Counted from the stretch's first letter, positions 8,622 to 17,201 are shown. The stretch is DNA of 50,422 nt from Paracoccaceae bacterium (GCA_021647745.1 JAKIUB010000020.1:1-50422); one strand, 5' to 3'. Numbers and translations are program-made. The notes: generated by a model not told the origin, from the sequence alone.

Positions 8622-8906
8622 ATCGTAAACCCTCATAATTGGCCCATCGAGTTGCTGGCGGAGTTTGGAATTGTGATTTTCCTTCTCTACTTCATTTCTA
8701 TTGCCGATGCTGTATGGCGTGATCACAAGCATCGCAAAGCTCATGTTATCGGTGTGCTGAATACCGGTGTTCTGGCAGCGACCTTTTTAGTTACCTCCCT
8801 TTCAAACAGTTCCTATCTAGCCAGCCCGATGAATTGGCTGCTTTTCGGGATTATTGCTATCTCAAGCCTGCCAATAGGTTCGCTAAAGCGGGATGCTCCG
8901 AGGTAG
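8622..8906 (+). pseudogene. O-antigen ligase/polymerase, C-terminal fragment
   Basis: Starting near 8622 the plus strand reads VNPHNWPIELLAEFGIVIFL, the conserved H-N-x-x-x-E-x-x-x-E-x-G segment of O-antigen ligases, followed by two hydrophobic stretches and a basic tail ending at 8906. About 93 residues remain. No methionine start with a Shine-Dalgarno is present. It pairs with the N-terminal fragment at 7022-7258, leaving roughly 250 residues replaced by mobile-element debris. The frame after 8906 up to 8972 holds nothing recognisable. Confidence 0.7.
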
Positions 8907-8972
8907 GCAACGGCGGAGTGAGCGACAAAAACAGTCGATATCCGAAGGGGGTGCTGCTTTAGCGGGGCAGGC

Positions 8973-9737
8973 TCACGGGGTTTTGGCCAGTTGCAGATAG
9001 GCGACAAAATCATATTTGTCACCGCGATAGATGGATTGGGTAAACTCGACCACGCGGCCACTTTCGAGGTAGGATGTGCGCTCGATGATCAGCACAGCCT
9101 GACCTTCATCAACCCCGAGCAGCGCGGCGTCTTCCTGTCCGGGGTTGCCGGCGGTAATGCGCTGGAGCGCGCGCACGGGGCGGTGGTTTGTGCGGTCCAG
9201 CACTTCGTAGAGGGAGCTTTTAACCAAAAGCGGGTTGGGCAGTATCTCGGGCGAAAGCGATGCACGCTCGATTGCCAGCGGGGTGCCGTCCGCGCTACGC
9301 AGGCGGGCGATGCGTGCAACAGAATCCGTGCCGGAAAGATCCAGAGCTTTGATTTCTTGTGCGGTCGGGCGAAAAAGCCCCCTTTCCAGCCAGAGCGAGC
9401 TGACATTCATGCCGCGGCTGGCCATGTCTTCGGTAAAGGAGGTCAGGCTCGAGAGAGATTGCTCGACCCGCATATCTCGTGCAGCGACAAATGAGCCGCT
9501 ACCACGCCGCTGGATGATTTTTTCCGATTTGACCAGCGCCTCGATCGCCTTGCGCACCGTGACCCTTGAAAGCCCGCTCATCGTGGCAATATCGCGCTCG
9601 GGGGGGAGGGCGGAGCCGGGCGGCAGGCTGCCCGCCGTTATGCCGCCCTCGATATGACGGCGCAGCTGGAGATAGCGGGGGCCGTGAGCGGGGTCTAGCC
9701 AGCCTTGCGGGGCGAAGAATTCACCAAGGTTCATCAA
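8973..9737 (-). CDS. GntR-family regulator with UTRA domain (HutC subfamily)
   Basis: A 254-residue cytoplasmic transcription factor. Residues about 20-85 form the winged helix (LPPGSALPPERDIATMSGLSRVTVRKAIEALV, then RRGSGSFV), and about 105-245 form the UTRA ligand-binding domain (ALDLSGTDSVARIARLR, later EFTQSIYRGDKYDF). HutC-type regulators bind small effectors such as sugar phosphates or urocanate and usually repress adjacent catabolic genes. Here the neighbours are an IS-damaged polysaccharide locus and the SRP RNA gene, so its target may be elsewhere. Two adjacent ATGs (9737 and 9734) are possible starts. Operator-like repeats lie just upstream (9753-9797), consistent with autoregulation. 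Resemblance is closest to NagR/NagQ-type amino-sugar regulators, but that is a guess. Confidence 0.85.
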   Translation of the reverse strand: MMNLGEFFAPQGWLDPAHGPRYLQLRRHIEGGITAGSLPPGSALPPERDIATMSGLSRVTVRKAIEALVKSEKIIQRRGSGSFVAARDMRVEQSLSSLTSFTEDMASRGMNVSSLWLERGLFRPTAQEIKALDLSGTDSVARIARLRSADGTPLAIERASLSPEILPNPLLVKSSLYEVLDRTNHRPVRALQRITAGNPGQEDAALLGVDEGQAVLIIERTSYLESGRVVEFTQSIYRGDKYDFVAYLQLAKTP

Positions 9738-9752
9738 AGGGCCGTGTGTTGT

Positions 9753-9797
9753 TGGTATGATGCCGATTAGATACCAGTTTATAGTGCGGGATACCAG
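9753..9797. promoter_or_regulatory. candidate operator repeats of the GntR regulator
   Basis: TGGTAT (9753-9758) and ATACCA (9771-9776) form a perfect inverted pair 12 bp apart, and GATACCAG occurs twice (9770-9777 and 9790-9797) exactly 20 bp apart. TGGTAT/ATACCA half sites resemble those of HutC-type GntR proteins. The cluster starts 16 bp upstream of the regulator's start codon, so binding would block its own promoter. The assignment is inference from position and symmetry. Confidence 0.55.
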
Positions 9798-9886
9798 AAA
9801 TAATCTACGGCTATGGTTGTGGGGTGGGTCGGGCTGGCAGGATTACCGGCCTTGACCCGCCGCAAAAAGCTTCATATATAAGCCTC

Positions 9887-9980
9887 GAGAGGATGGCGCG
9901 GGCGAACGCCTCGCCAACCCGGTCAGATCCGGAAGGAAGCAGCCGTAACGAGTCCCGTTTGGGTCGATGTCCAGCCTCTC
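9887..9980 (+). ncRNA. ffs: signal recognition particle RNA, small bacterial type
   Basis: The core GGTCAGATCCGGAAGGAAGC followed by AGCCGTAACGAG is the conserved SRP domain IV with its GGAA tetraloop and the Ffh-binding internal loops. The ends are set by the closing helix GAGAGG (9887-9892) with CCTCTC (9975-9980), giving about 94 nt. The RNA joins Ffh to target membrane and secreted proteins during translation. Location upstream of dnaX-ybaB-recR is typical in alphaproteobacteria, here with rsgA and a nitroreductase in between. Exact transcript ends are approximate. Confidence 0.93.
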
Positions 9981-10131
9981 ACCCAAACACCTGAAAAGGA
10001 GGGAAATGATGCCGTTATTTTCAACCCTCCGGGTCTGTTTCTAGAATCGCTATTCCGGCTCTCCCGACTGCCAACCTGTCTGCCAACCTATCTGCGTTAT
10101 CGCTGGTGGCTTTGCTGCCGAAAGCGGCTTC

Positions 10132-11178
10132 ATGAGCAATGCAAACTTGGCAGAGCTGGGGTGGGGCGGGTTTTTCCTTTCGGATATGAGTGTCGATGAG
10201 GTCGAGAAACTGGTTCCGGTGCGGGTTACGGATATTCATAAAAGCGCGGTCGGGGTGATAGGTGAAGCAGGCAGCGAACGGCTGAACATGACGCTCGATC
10301 TGGTAGAGCAGGGCGTGACCGTGGGAGACTGGCTGCTGAAAGACCCCGATACCGGCCAGCCGGTGCGGGTGTTGGCGCGCCAAAGCCTGCTAAAGCGGCG
10401 CAATGCGCGTACCAATGTGGATGACCAGCTGATTGCCGCCAATGTCGACACGTTGTTTGTGGTTTCTTCCTGCAACAAGGATTTTAACGTGGCGCGGTTG
10501 GAGCGCTATTTTGCACTGGCCCATCAGGGCGGGGCCGAGCCGGTGCTGATCCTGACCAAAGCCGACCTTGCCGCCGACCCCGAGAGCTATGTGGCCGAGG
10601 CCCGCCGCAGCTTGCCGGGCGTGCAGGTGGAGGCACTGGATGCCATGGCGCCAGACACCCCCGCAAAGCTGGCCACCTATTGTGGTACCGGGCAGACCGT
10701 GGTTCTGCTCGGCACTTCGGGGGTGGGCAAAACCACCCTGACCAACGCGCTGACCGGCCTTGACCAGCTGACCGCAGATATCCGCTCGGCGGATGCCCGG
10801 GGCCGTCATACCACCACCGCCCGCTCCATGCACCGGATGCTTGCCGGTGGCTGGCTGATAGATACACCGGGCATGCGCGCCTTGCGCTTGTCCGAGGCCC
10901 GCGCGGGGCTGGAGGTGGTGTTTTCCGATATCGAGGCCGTGGCCCGGGAGTGCCGCTTCAACGATTGCGCTCACGAGAGCGAGCCGGGCTGCGCTGTGCA
11001 GGTGGCGATCACGGCAGGAGAGATCGAGCCGGGCCGCCTCAAGCGCTGGCAAAAGCTGATGGCTGAAGATGCCCTTAGTGCCGAAACACCCGTTGAAAGC
11101 CGCGAGCGCCACCGGAAGCTTGGTCGCGCGTATGCTGGCGGCAAGGCGCGGGGCAGCATCAAGCGCAAGGGGCGATGA
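10132..11178 (+). CDS. rsgA: ribosome small subunit-dependent GTPase A
   Basis: This 348-residue circularly permuted GTPase helps mature the 30S ribosomal subunit. An N-terminal OB-fold (residues to about 95) precedes the permuted G domain, where the G4 motif TKAD (after LIL) comes before the G1 P-loop GTSGVGKTTL and G3 DTPGM. The C-terminal zinc finger is visible as CRFNDCAHESEPGC. The basic tail (residues about 325-348) is usual. Length matches the family (about 350). It stands alone on the plus strand; 151 bp separate it from the SRP RNA. The start at 10132 fits the typical N-terminus LGW-x-x-FF. Confidence 0.95.
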   Translation: MSNANLAELGWGGFFLSDMSVDEVEKLVPVRVTDIHKSAVGVIGEAGSERLNMTLDLVEQGVTVGDWLLKDPDTGQPVRVLARQSLLKRRNARTNVDDQLIAANVDTLFVVSSCNKDFNVARLERYFALAHQGGAEPVLILTKADLAADPESYVAEARRSLPGVQVEALDAMAPDTPAKLATYCGTGQTVVLLGTSGVGKTTLTNALTGLDQLTADIRSADARGRHTTTARSMHRMLAGGWLIDTPGMRALRLSEARAGLEVVFSDIEAVARECRFNDCAHESEPGCAVQVAITAGEIEPGRLKRWQKLMAEDALSAETPVESRERHRKLGRAYAGGKARGSIKRKGR

Positions 11179-11205
11179 GAGGGCGTTGCCTTTTCTTCCG
11201 ATTGC

Positions 11206-11883
11206 TCAGCGCACGGACATAATCTCCGAAAGCGGTTTTTTATTGGCCGAGGCGGCGGGGTAGGCGGCATCCTTGTCCGGATGGCCGACCACCAGAATCA
11301 TCACCGGCTTTTCCGACTTTGGCCGCCCCAGAAGCGTGTTGAGAAACTTCATCGGGTTGGGGGTGTGCGTGAGGCTGCTCAGCCCCGCAAGATGAAGCGA
11401 CGAGATTAAAAATCCGGTAGCGATCCCCACTGATTCCGGCACATAGTAGTGCTTGTAGCGGCTGCCATCTGCGCGCTCACCGTAGCGCTGGGCAAAGATC
11501 ACGATCAGCAAAGGCGCCGTGGTGAGGTGGGGTTTTTGTGCGCCTGTGCCCAGTGGCTCCAGCGCGGATATCCATTCATCCCCACCCCCGCCAGCATAAA
11601 ACGCTTCTTCTTCCTGCTCGGCTGCTTTGCGTATTTTTGCTTTCATATCAGGGCTTTGCACGACCGCAAAATGCCATGGTTGCTGGTTGGCACCGCTCGG
11701 CGCGCGGCCGGCTGTGGCGATGCACTGCTCGATTATCGAAAGCGGAACCGGCTGCGCGCTAAATTCCCGCACCGAATGGCGGCTGGACATTTTTTCCAGA
11801 TATTCTGCCGCGCGCCGCTCCATTTCGCTATCGGCAACAGGCGCTGGCGGGTTTAGCGAAATTGCCTTGTATTTCGGTGACAT
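11206..11883 (-). CDS. nitroreductase family flavoprotein
   Basis: A 225-residue FMN-dependent oxidoreductase of the nitroreductase/BluB fold. Motifs: SSRHSVREFSAQPVP near residue 35, AGRAPSGANQQPWHFAVV near 60-80 (the FMN phosphate-binding region), and ESVGIATGFLISSLHLAGL near 140. The start at 11883 is chosen over 11910 because GGAGGG lies just upstream on the coding strand. Substrate unknown; members reduce nitroaromatics, quinones or dehalogenate tyrosine analogues, and the insert KAAEQEEEAFYAGGGGDEW resembles iodotyrosine-deiodinase-like members. It is divergent from dnaX with a short shared intergenic region and convergent with rsgA. Confidence 0.85.
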   Translation of the reverse strand: MSPKYKAISLNPPAPVADSEMERRAAEYLEKMSSRHSVREFSAQPVPLSIIEQCIATAGRAPSGANQQPWHFAVVQSPDMKAKIRKAAEQEEEAFYAGGGGDEWISALEPLGTGAQKPHLTTAPLLIVIFAQRYGERADGSRYKHYYVPESVGIATGFLISSLHLAGLSSLTHTPNPMKFLNTLLGRPKSEKPVMILVVGHPDKDAAYPAASANKKPLSEIMSVR

Positions 11884-11951
11884 GGTTCCCTCCGTGAATA
11901 TTTCCACCACGCTAGCCCAGTTTTCCCTCGCCGAAAACCCCTCGGCTTGTT

Positions 11952-13661
11952 ATGCTGCGCACCATGACTGACACCGAGACATCCTACCAGGTTCTGGCCC
12001 GTAAATACCGCCCCGATACATTTAGAGACCTCGTTGGGCAGGATGCTATGGTTCGCACCCTGAAGAACGCATTCGAGGCTGACCGGATCGCGCATGCCTT
12101 TATCATGACCGGCATCAGGGGTACGGGCAAAACCACCACCGCGCGCATCATTGCCAAAGGGCTGAATTGTGTCGGGGCAGATGGCAAGGGCGGTCCGACG
12201 ATCGAGCCGTGCGGGCAGTGCGAGCCTTGTGTGGCCATCGCCGAAGGGCGCCATGTGGATGTGCTGGAAATGGATGCCGCCTCGCGCACGGGTGTAGCTG
12301 ATATTCGCGAGATTATTGACTCGGTGCAGTATCGCGCGGCTTCGGCCCGCTACAAGGTGTATATCATTGACGAGGTGCATATGCTCAGCACCAACGCCTT
12401 TAACGCCTTGCTCAAAACCCTCGAAGAGCCGCCCGAGCATGTAAAATTCATTTTTGCTACGACCGAGATTCGCAAGGTGCCGGTTACCGTGCTTTCCCGC
12501 TGCCAGCGGTTTGATCTGCGCCGGATCGAGCCGGAAGTGATGGAAAAGTTCCTGCGCGGTATTGCCGATAAAGAAGGCGCAAAGATCGCCGCGGATGCGC
12601 TGGCGCTGATTATCCGCGCTTCTGAAGGCTCGGCGCGTGATGCGCTGTCGCTTTTGGATCAGGCTATTGCCCATAGCGCCGGCGAGACCACCGCCGAGCA
12701 GGTGCGCGCCATGCTCGGGCTGGCGGATCGTGGCCGGGTGCTGGACCTGTTTGACCACATCATGAAAGGTGAGGCGGCAGAGGCGCTGGCCGAGCTTTCC
12801 TCGCAATATGCGCAAGGGGCGGACCCGATGGCCGTACTGCGGGATCTGGCCGAGGTCACCCATTGGATTAGCGTGGTCAAGATATCTCCCGATGCGGTGG
12901 ATGACCCGACAATATCGCCCGACGAACGTGACAGGGGCCGCATCATGGCCGAGCTGCCGATGCGCGCGCTGACCCGTCTGTGGCAAATGCTGCTGAAATC
13001 CCTTGAGGAAACCGCGATAGCCCCGAATACGATGATGGCCGCCGAAATGGCGATTATCCGCATGACCCACATTGCCGAGCTGCCCTCGCCCGAAGATCTG
13101 GTGCGCAAGTTGAAGGATGCGACCCGGCCTGCCAGTGCGGCCCCTTCAGTGGGCGGCGGAGCTGGTGGCCCAGCCGGCGCGACGGCAACCGCCGCGCCAT
13201 CGCTGGCTCAATATACAAGCTTCAAGGATGTGCTGGACCTTATCCGCCAGCGTCGTGATCTCCACCTGTTGATAGAGGTGGAAAAACATGTCCGGCTTGT
13301 CAACTACGCGCCGGGCCGGATCGAATTCGCGCCCGCCGCCGATATGACCCCCGAGTTTGTCAGCCGTTTTGCTGCGCGGTTGCAAAACTGGACCGGCGCA
13401 CGCTGGGGGATATCTGTTGTGTCCGAAGGTGGTGCAAGCACGATAGAGGAGCGGCGGGATGCCCATAATGCCGGCTTGCAGGAACAGGCCCTTGCCCACC
13501 CGCTGGTTGCGGCTGTTATGTCTGCCTTTTCCGGCGCTGAAATTCGCAATATCAAGGCCGATAATGTCTTTGATCATGCCAATGAGGGGATTGTCCCGAT
13601 CGATGCCGACGAGCTGGATGACGAGTGGGAGCCGGTCGACCCTTTTGAGGAAAACGCCTAG
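11952..13661 (+). CDS. dnaX: DNA polymerase III subunit gamma/tau
   Basis: This 569-residue clamp-loader ATPase of the replisome loads the beta clamp and, as tau, joins polymerase cores. The Walker A is GIRGTGKT (residues 54-61), the zinc module uses Cys73, 87, 90 and 93, the Walker B is IIDEVHML and the sensor 1 region is FIFATTE. After about residue 390 comes an Ala/Gly-rich linker and a C-terminal tau-like domain. A second ATG at 11964 (MTDTETSYQVLARKYRP) could be the real start. It begins the dnaX-ybaB-recR set. I did not identify a convincing programmed frameshift site. Confidence 0.95.
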   Translation: MLRTMTDTETSYQVLARKYRPDTFRDLVGQDAMVRTLKNAFEADRIAHAFIMTGIRGTGKTTTARIIAKGLNCVGADGKGGPTIEPCGQCEPCVAIAEGRHVDVLEMDAASRTGVADIREIIDSVQYRAASARYKVYIIDEVHMLSTNAFNALLKTLEEPPEHVKFIFATTEIRKVPVTVLSRCQRFDLRRIEPEVMEKFLRGIADKEGAKIAADALALIIRASEGSARDALSLLDQAIAHSAGETTAEQVRAMLGLADRGRVLDLFDHIMKGEAAEALAELSSQYAQGADPMAVLRDLAEVTHWISVVKISPDAVDDPTISPDERDRGRIMAELPMRALTRLWQMLLKSLEETAIAPNTMMAAEMAIIRMTHIAELPSPEDLVRKLKDATRPASAAPSVGGGAGGPAGATATAAPSLAQYTSFKDVLDLIRQRRDLHLLIEVEKHVRLVNYAPGRIEFAPAADMTPEFVSRFAARLQNWTGARWGISVVSEGGASTIEERRDAHNAGLQEQALAHPLVAAVMSAFSGAEIRNIKADNVFDHANEGIVPIDADELDDEWEPVDPFEENA

Positions 13662-13747
13662 CTGCACCTCGGCATATACGCATAAGCAACCCTAAAGCAA
13701 CCTCCGCTTTGCGGACCGTTTGAAACCCAACCAAAAGGAATTCACAC

Positions 13748-14092
13748 ATGTTAAAAGGACTGGGCCAGATTGGCGATATGGCCAAGATGATGAAGCAGGC
13801 ACAAAAAATGCAGGCCGAAATGGCCGGTGTGCAGGAGCGCATGGGCGAAATCATGGTCACAGGCGAGGCCGGCGCTGGTATGGTCACAGCCAATGCCAAT
13901 GCCAAGGGCGAGCTTAAAGCCCTGTCGATTGACCCGTCACTTTTCACCCCGGATGACCGCGAGGTGGTAGAAGACCTGATATTGGCCGCGATCAAGGATG
14001 CGCAGGCCAAAGCTGGCGAGGCCGCGCAGGCCGAGATGGCCAAGGTGACCGAAGGCATGGGCCTGCCCGCAGATATGAAGCTGCCTTTCTAG
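13748..14092 (+). CDS. ybaB: nucleoid-associated protein, YbaB/EbfC family
   Basis: A 114-residue DNA-binding dimer of the YbaB/EbfC family, which coats the nucleoid. The N-terminal helix (GLGQIGDMAKMMKQAQKMQA) and the central GEAGAGMVTANANAKGELKA strand region are characteristic. It follows dnaX after 86 bp with an AAAAGGA ribosome site and ends directly against the recR start (TAG then ATG with no gap), the conserved dnaX-ybaB-recR order. Confidence 0.95.
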   Translation: MLKGLGQIGDMAKMMKQAQKMQAEMAGVQERMGEIMVTGEAGAGMVTANANAKGELKALSIDPSLFTPDDREVVEDLILAAIKDAQAKAGEAAQAEMAKVTEGMGLPADMKLPF

Positions 14093-14689
14093 ATGGCGGG
14101 GGGGCGCGAGGTTGAACGGTTGATCGACCTGATGGCCAAGCTGCCCGGGCTTGGCCCTGTATCGGCGCGCCGTGCGGTGCTGACCCTGATCCGCAAAAAA
14201 GCACTGCTGATGGCCCCTTTGGCAACCGCTATGGCCGAGGTCGAGGCCACGGTGCGCGAATGCCGGATTTGCGCAAATATCACCACGGATACCTTTTGCG
14301 AGATATGCCGCAGCCCGAAGCGGGAGCAAACGCTGCTTTGCGTAGTTGAGTCCGTTGCCGATCTTTGGGCGATGGAACGGGGCGCGGCCTTCAAGGGCAG
14401 GTATTTTGTGCTTGGCGGAGTGCTTTCGGCACTTGATGGCATTACCCCCGAAGGTCTGCGCATTCCCGAGCTTGTCCGGCAGGTGCTGGAGGGCGATATT
14501 AGCGAGGTCATTCTGGCGCTGAACGCAACGATGGACGGCCAGACCACTGCGCATTATATCGCGGACCAGCTTTCCGAAAGTCGTGCGGCGCTGACCTCGC
14601 TGGCGCAGGGCGTGCCGATAGGGGGCGAGCTTAACTATCTTGATGACGGCACCATTGCCGCAGCGCTTAACGCGCGAAAAACCTTCTGA
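14093..14689 (+). CDS. recR: recombination mediator protein RecR
   Basis: A 198-residue protein acting with RecO (and RecF) to load RecA at gaps. An N-terminal helix-hairpin-helix (LIDLMAKLPGLGPVSARRAV) is followed by a C4 zinc finger (Cys57, 60, 69, 72), a Toprim domain (VVESVADLWAMERG onward) and the Walker-like C-terminal region. The family length of about 200 is matched. Start is immediately after the ybaB stop, implying translational coupling. Confidence 0.96.
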   Translation: MAGGREVERLIDLMAKLPGLGPVSARRAVLTLIRKKALLMAPLATAMAEVEATVRECRICANITTDTFCEICRSPKREQTLLCVVESVADLWAMERGAAFKGRYFVLGGVLSALDGITPEGLRIPELVRQVLEGDISEVILALNATMDGQTTAHYIADQLSESRAALTSLAQGVPIGGELNYLDDGTIAAALNARKTF

Positions 14690-14699
14690 GCGACTTCTA

Positions 14700-14729
14700 T
14701 TGTTATTGTTGACCTTTTCCCGATATAAC
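14700..14729 (+). promoter_or_regulatory. candidate promoter for the PilJ-like gene
   Basis: TTGTTA (14700-14705) and TATAAC (14724-14729) are spaced by 18 bp, a fair sigma-70-type pair, about 27 bp before the downstream start. TTGACC at 14708 is an alternative -35 element. Assignment is by consensus only. Confidence 0.35.
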
Positions 14730-14755
14730 GCTTCAAAATAACTTACGAGGATTCT

Positions 14756-15643
14756 ATGCTTAAAGTACGCTTCCTGCCCTCTTTTGTAGCAGCACTTGCA
14801 CTTTCTCTTCAGCCGGTTTCGGTGCAGGCGCAGGATAATGGGTCCATATCTGTTTTCGAGCGGATTGATATTGCCGGAGCCATGAGCACCAGCACCCAGC
14901 GCATGGCGAAGCTGGCCTGTTTTATCATGGAAGATATTAATGCTGAAGTTCACCGCGAGGAATTGCAAGCCGCGCTACAGCTTTTTGATTCGATGGGTGA
15001 AACATTGCTCGAGGGAGATGTGGCTTTGGGCCTGGCTGCCGAAACCAGCACCCGGGTGAAAAATGCGATGGGCGATGTCATGTATGCATGGCCGGTATTT
15101 CGAGACGACATGATAAGGGTGGCAAACGGTGAAGGGATTGATCCGGGCTGGATGGCTAAAATAGACCTTTACAGTCTTGATTTGCTGGAAAAAACCAAGA
15201 AACTAAAAAGCCGGATCGTCAGTGTCTATGGCGAGAGCTTCGTGGACGTGCCGATGATATTGACCCAGACCGTGGAAATTGCCAAGCGCCAGTATATGCG
15301 TATGGAAAAAGCGGCGAAAGAGAGCTGCTTGATCGGGGCCGGGGTCGACCCTGCGGCCAACCGGGTCAATCTCGAGCAAACCGCAGCGGTTTTTTCCGCA
15401 ACACTGGACGCGCTGATCGACGGCTATCCCGGTCTGATCATGCCCGCCCCTTCGAGCGAAATAGCTGAAAAGCTGGTTGCTGTCCGGTTAAGCTGGCAAG
15501 AGCCGGCAGAACGTCTGAGCCGTCTGGTCTCGGGAGAGGAAGTCGAGCCTTCGGAGCATCAAAACATCGGGGAAAGGCTGGAAGAACTTTCGCAGCAGAT
15601 GGTAGATATTGCCCGGATTTACAAGACTATCTTCCACGAGTAG
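14756..15643 (+). CDS. periplasmic protein with PilJ-like four-helix domains
   Basis: A 295-residue exported protein: signal peptide to about residue 25 (cleavage after VQAQ), then an almost all-helical mature part. The segment AGAMSTSTQRMAKLACFI resembles the AGRQRMLSQRMAKA signature of the PilJ-type sensor domain found at the N-terminus of type IV pilus chemotaxis receptors and NarX-like sensors. A second, weaker copy of the helix pattern starts near residue 165 (VPMILTQTVEIAKRQYMRMEKAAK). Unlike receptors it has no transmembrane or signalling part. I infer a soluble sensor-like protein of unknown ligand. It converges with and overlaps the next gene's end by 17 bp. Confidence 0.65.
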   Translation: MLKVRFLPSFVAALALSLQPVSVQAQDNGSISVFERIDIAGAMSTSTQRMAKLACFIMEDINAEVHREELQAALQLFDSMGETLLEGDVALGLAAETSTRVKNAMGDVMYAWPVFRDDMIRVANGEGIDPGWMAKIDLYSLDLLEKTKKLKSRIVSVYGESFVDVPMILTQTVEIAKRQYMRMEKAAKESCLIGAGVDPAANRVNLEQTAAVFSATLDALIDGYPGLIMPAPSSEIAEKLVAVRLSWQEPAERLSRLVSGEEVEPSEHQNIGERLEELSQQMVDIARIYKTIFHE

Positions 15644-16556
15644 CCAGCGCGCGCAGGCGCGCTTCGCGAATGGCAATATAGAGGGTCGAGCTAATAACCA
15701 CCACCGCGCCGGCAATGGTTGCCCCGTCGGGGATCTCGTCATAAAGAAAATAGGCGGCAGCTGCTATCAATACCAGCCGCAGGTAGGTGATCGGCGCGAG
15801 CATACCCGCCTCGCCGTGCCGGTAGGCCTCTATATCCGCATAACCACGGATCGCGCCCGCAATAACGAGCACCAGCAAGGCGAAATTTCCGCGCAAATCA
15901 TCGGGCATGGCAAGTACTGGCCAAGCAAAGGGAAGCGAGACAAATGCGGTAATGATGACCGAAGAAAAATAGGCCGAAATAGCGCCATCCTGCTGGGCAA
16001 GGCCCCGTGACATAGTAAGCGCGAGGGCAAACAGCATCGAGCTGGCCAGCGCCGCCAGCATCGCCGGCTCAAAACTACCCATGCCGGGCCGCAGGACAAT
16101 GAGCGCGCCGCCAAACCCTATAGCAATCGCCGCGACCCGGCGGAAACCAACCCGCTCTTTCTGAAACAGCACTGCGAGCATCGTTGCCCAGATCGGTGCC
16201 AGAAAAAACAACACGGTGACCGTGGCCATTGGCAGCTCGGAAATGGCATAAAACCCCATATGAGTAGACGCCGCAATTAGAGTGCCGCGCAGAATATGGC
16301 TAAGCGGGCGGGTAAAGCGGAGCTGTGAGCGTAAACGGGAAAAAAACACCAGCGCCAGCAAGATAAGCCCGCTGGTGATCGCACTGCGCAGAAAGACGAT
16401 CATCCGGCTGTCCAGCTGGGTGGAAAGATCCCGCACCGCGATAGCCATTGCGCTGGAACCGGCTACCGAGAGCAGTATCCACCATAGGGCGCGCAAATTG
16501 TCGGCTTGATGGGATGGATTCGCGGGCTTGGCGGTAGGATTCGGCAGAGTGGGCAT
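15627..16556 (-). CDS. DMT-superfamily transporter (EamA domains)
   Basis: A 309-residue inner-membrane protein with ten hydrophobic segments in two EamA repeats of five (about residues 25-155 and 165-300). Typical landmarks are the RSAITSGLILLALVFF segment and SELPMATVTVLFFLAPIWATMLAVLF before the end of repeat one. Such proteins export amino acids or other metabolites; the substrate is unknown. The start at 16556 is followed by a proline/asparagine-rich cytoplasmic tail. It is transcribed divergently from the 103-residue gene. Confidence 0.85.
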   Translation of the reverse strand: MPTLPNPTAKPANPSHQADNLRALWWILLSVAGSSAMAIAVRDLSTQLDSRMIVFLRSAITSGLILLALVFFSRLRSQLRFTRPLSHILRGTLIAASTHMGFYAISELPMATVTVLFFLAPIWATMLAVLFQKERVGFRRVAAIAIGFGGALIVLRPGMGSFEPAMLAALASSMLFALALTMSRGLAQQDGAISAYFSSVIITAFVSLPFAWPVLAMPDDLRGNFALLVLVIAGAIRGYADIEAYRHGEAGMLAPITYLRLVLIAAAAYFLYDEIPDGATIAGAVVVISSTLYIAIREARLRALATRGR

Positions 16557-16868
16557 GATTTTCCTTCCAGCAGGCCAGCATCTTTAGTTCATTCACAAAG
16601 GTCAAGTGGTGATTCTGGTTGACGACTTGCGAGATTCAGGTGCTGGCACATTTCACACTGCCGAAGTGGATAAATTATATCATGTGTGTTTACAGGGGGT
16701 TGGTGTGATGTCTGGGGTGATTTCTCTAATGGAGGGGTTGAAAAATTCTTAATACCTGTATAGATATGCGTAAATCACATAGCAGCTATGCGGTATTTGC
16801 ACTTCTCTGATATGCAAAAAACGTCATATTGCACTGCACGCAAAATAAAAAGAGAATAGGAGCAGCGT
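16557..16868. promoter_or_regulatory. divergent intergenic region with a sigma-70-like promoter
   Basis: This 312-bp gene-free stretch holds the start regions of two divergent genes. For the plus-strand gene TTGAAA (16738-16743) and TAGATA (16761-16766) are separated by 17 bp, a good promoter match that would give an untranslated leader of roughly 95 nt before the ATG at 16869. AGGAG at 16858-16862 is the ribosome site. I see no small ORF with a convincing start and no clear promoter for the minus-strand transporter. Confidence 0.5.
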
Positions 16869-17180
16869 ATGTTCGATTACGTTGATTCAACGGCTTATGC
16901 CAATGACCAGGGCGCACGGGCGCAAAAACTGTTTGCCGCCGTTGTGCTGGCAGCGCTGGATGATGCTATTGCCGACGATAAAAAATATGGCAACGGTCCT
17001 GAAGTGATCGCCCGCTGGGCGCGCTCGCGCGATGGTCGCGAGGTGCTTATGTGTGCGGGCATAGATCCCAACGAGCGCTGCGTAAAAGGCATGATGTCGT
17101 TTGTCGGGCGCGGGGTGCGGACCTCGGTTGCGCTATCGCGCGAGGAAAGCGAGCGGCAGGCACAGGCCGCCGCCGCCTGA
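16869..17180 (+). CDS. small conserved protein, possibly DUF6280 family
   Basis: A 103-residue cytoplasmic protein rich in Ala, Arg and Asp without signal peptide or membrane segment. The central part (ALDDAIADDKKYGNGPEVIA, then RWARSRDGREVLMCAGIDP) looks like a family I associate with Rhodobacterales and believe is called DUF6280, but that name needs a search. It has its own promoter-like sequence and a rho-independent terminator (17202-17236), so it is a monocistronic unit. The strong signals suggest good expression. Function unknown. Confidence 0.75.
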   Translation: MFDYVDSTAYANDQGARAQKLFAAVVLAALDDAIADDKKYGNGPEVIARWARSRDGREVLMCAGIDPNERCVKGMMSFVGRGVRTSVALSREESERQAQAAAA

Positions 17181-17201
17181 TCAACCCCTCACATCATTTA
17201 T

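Noticed and set aside
9998..10030. GGAGGG...CCCTCC inverted repeat and a 12-codon ORF after the SRP RNA
   Set aside because: The loop is over 20 bases and no T run follows, so it is not a convincing terminator; the tiny ORF has a good ribosome site but no other support.
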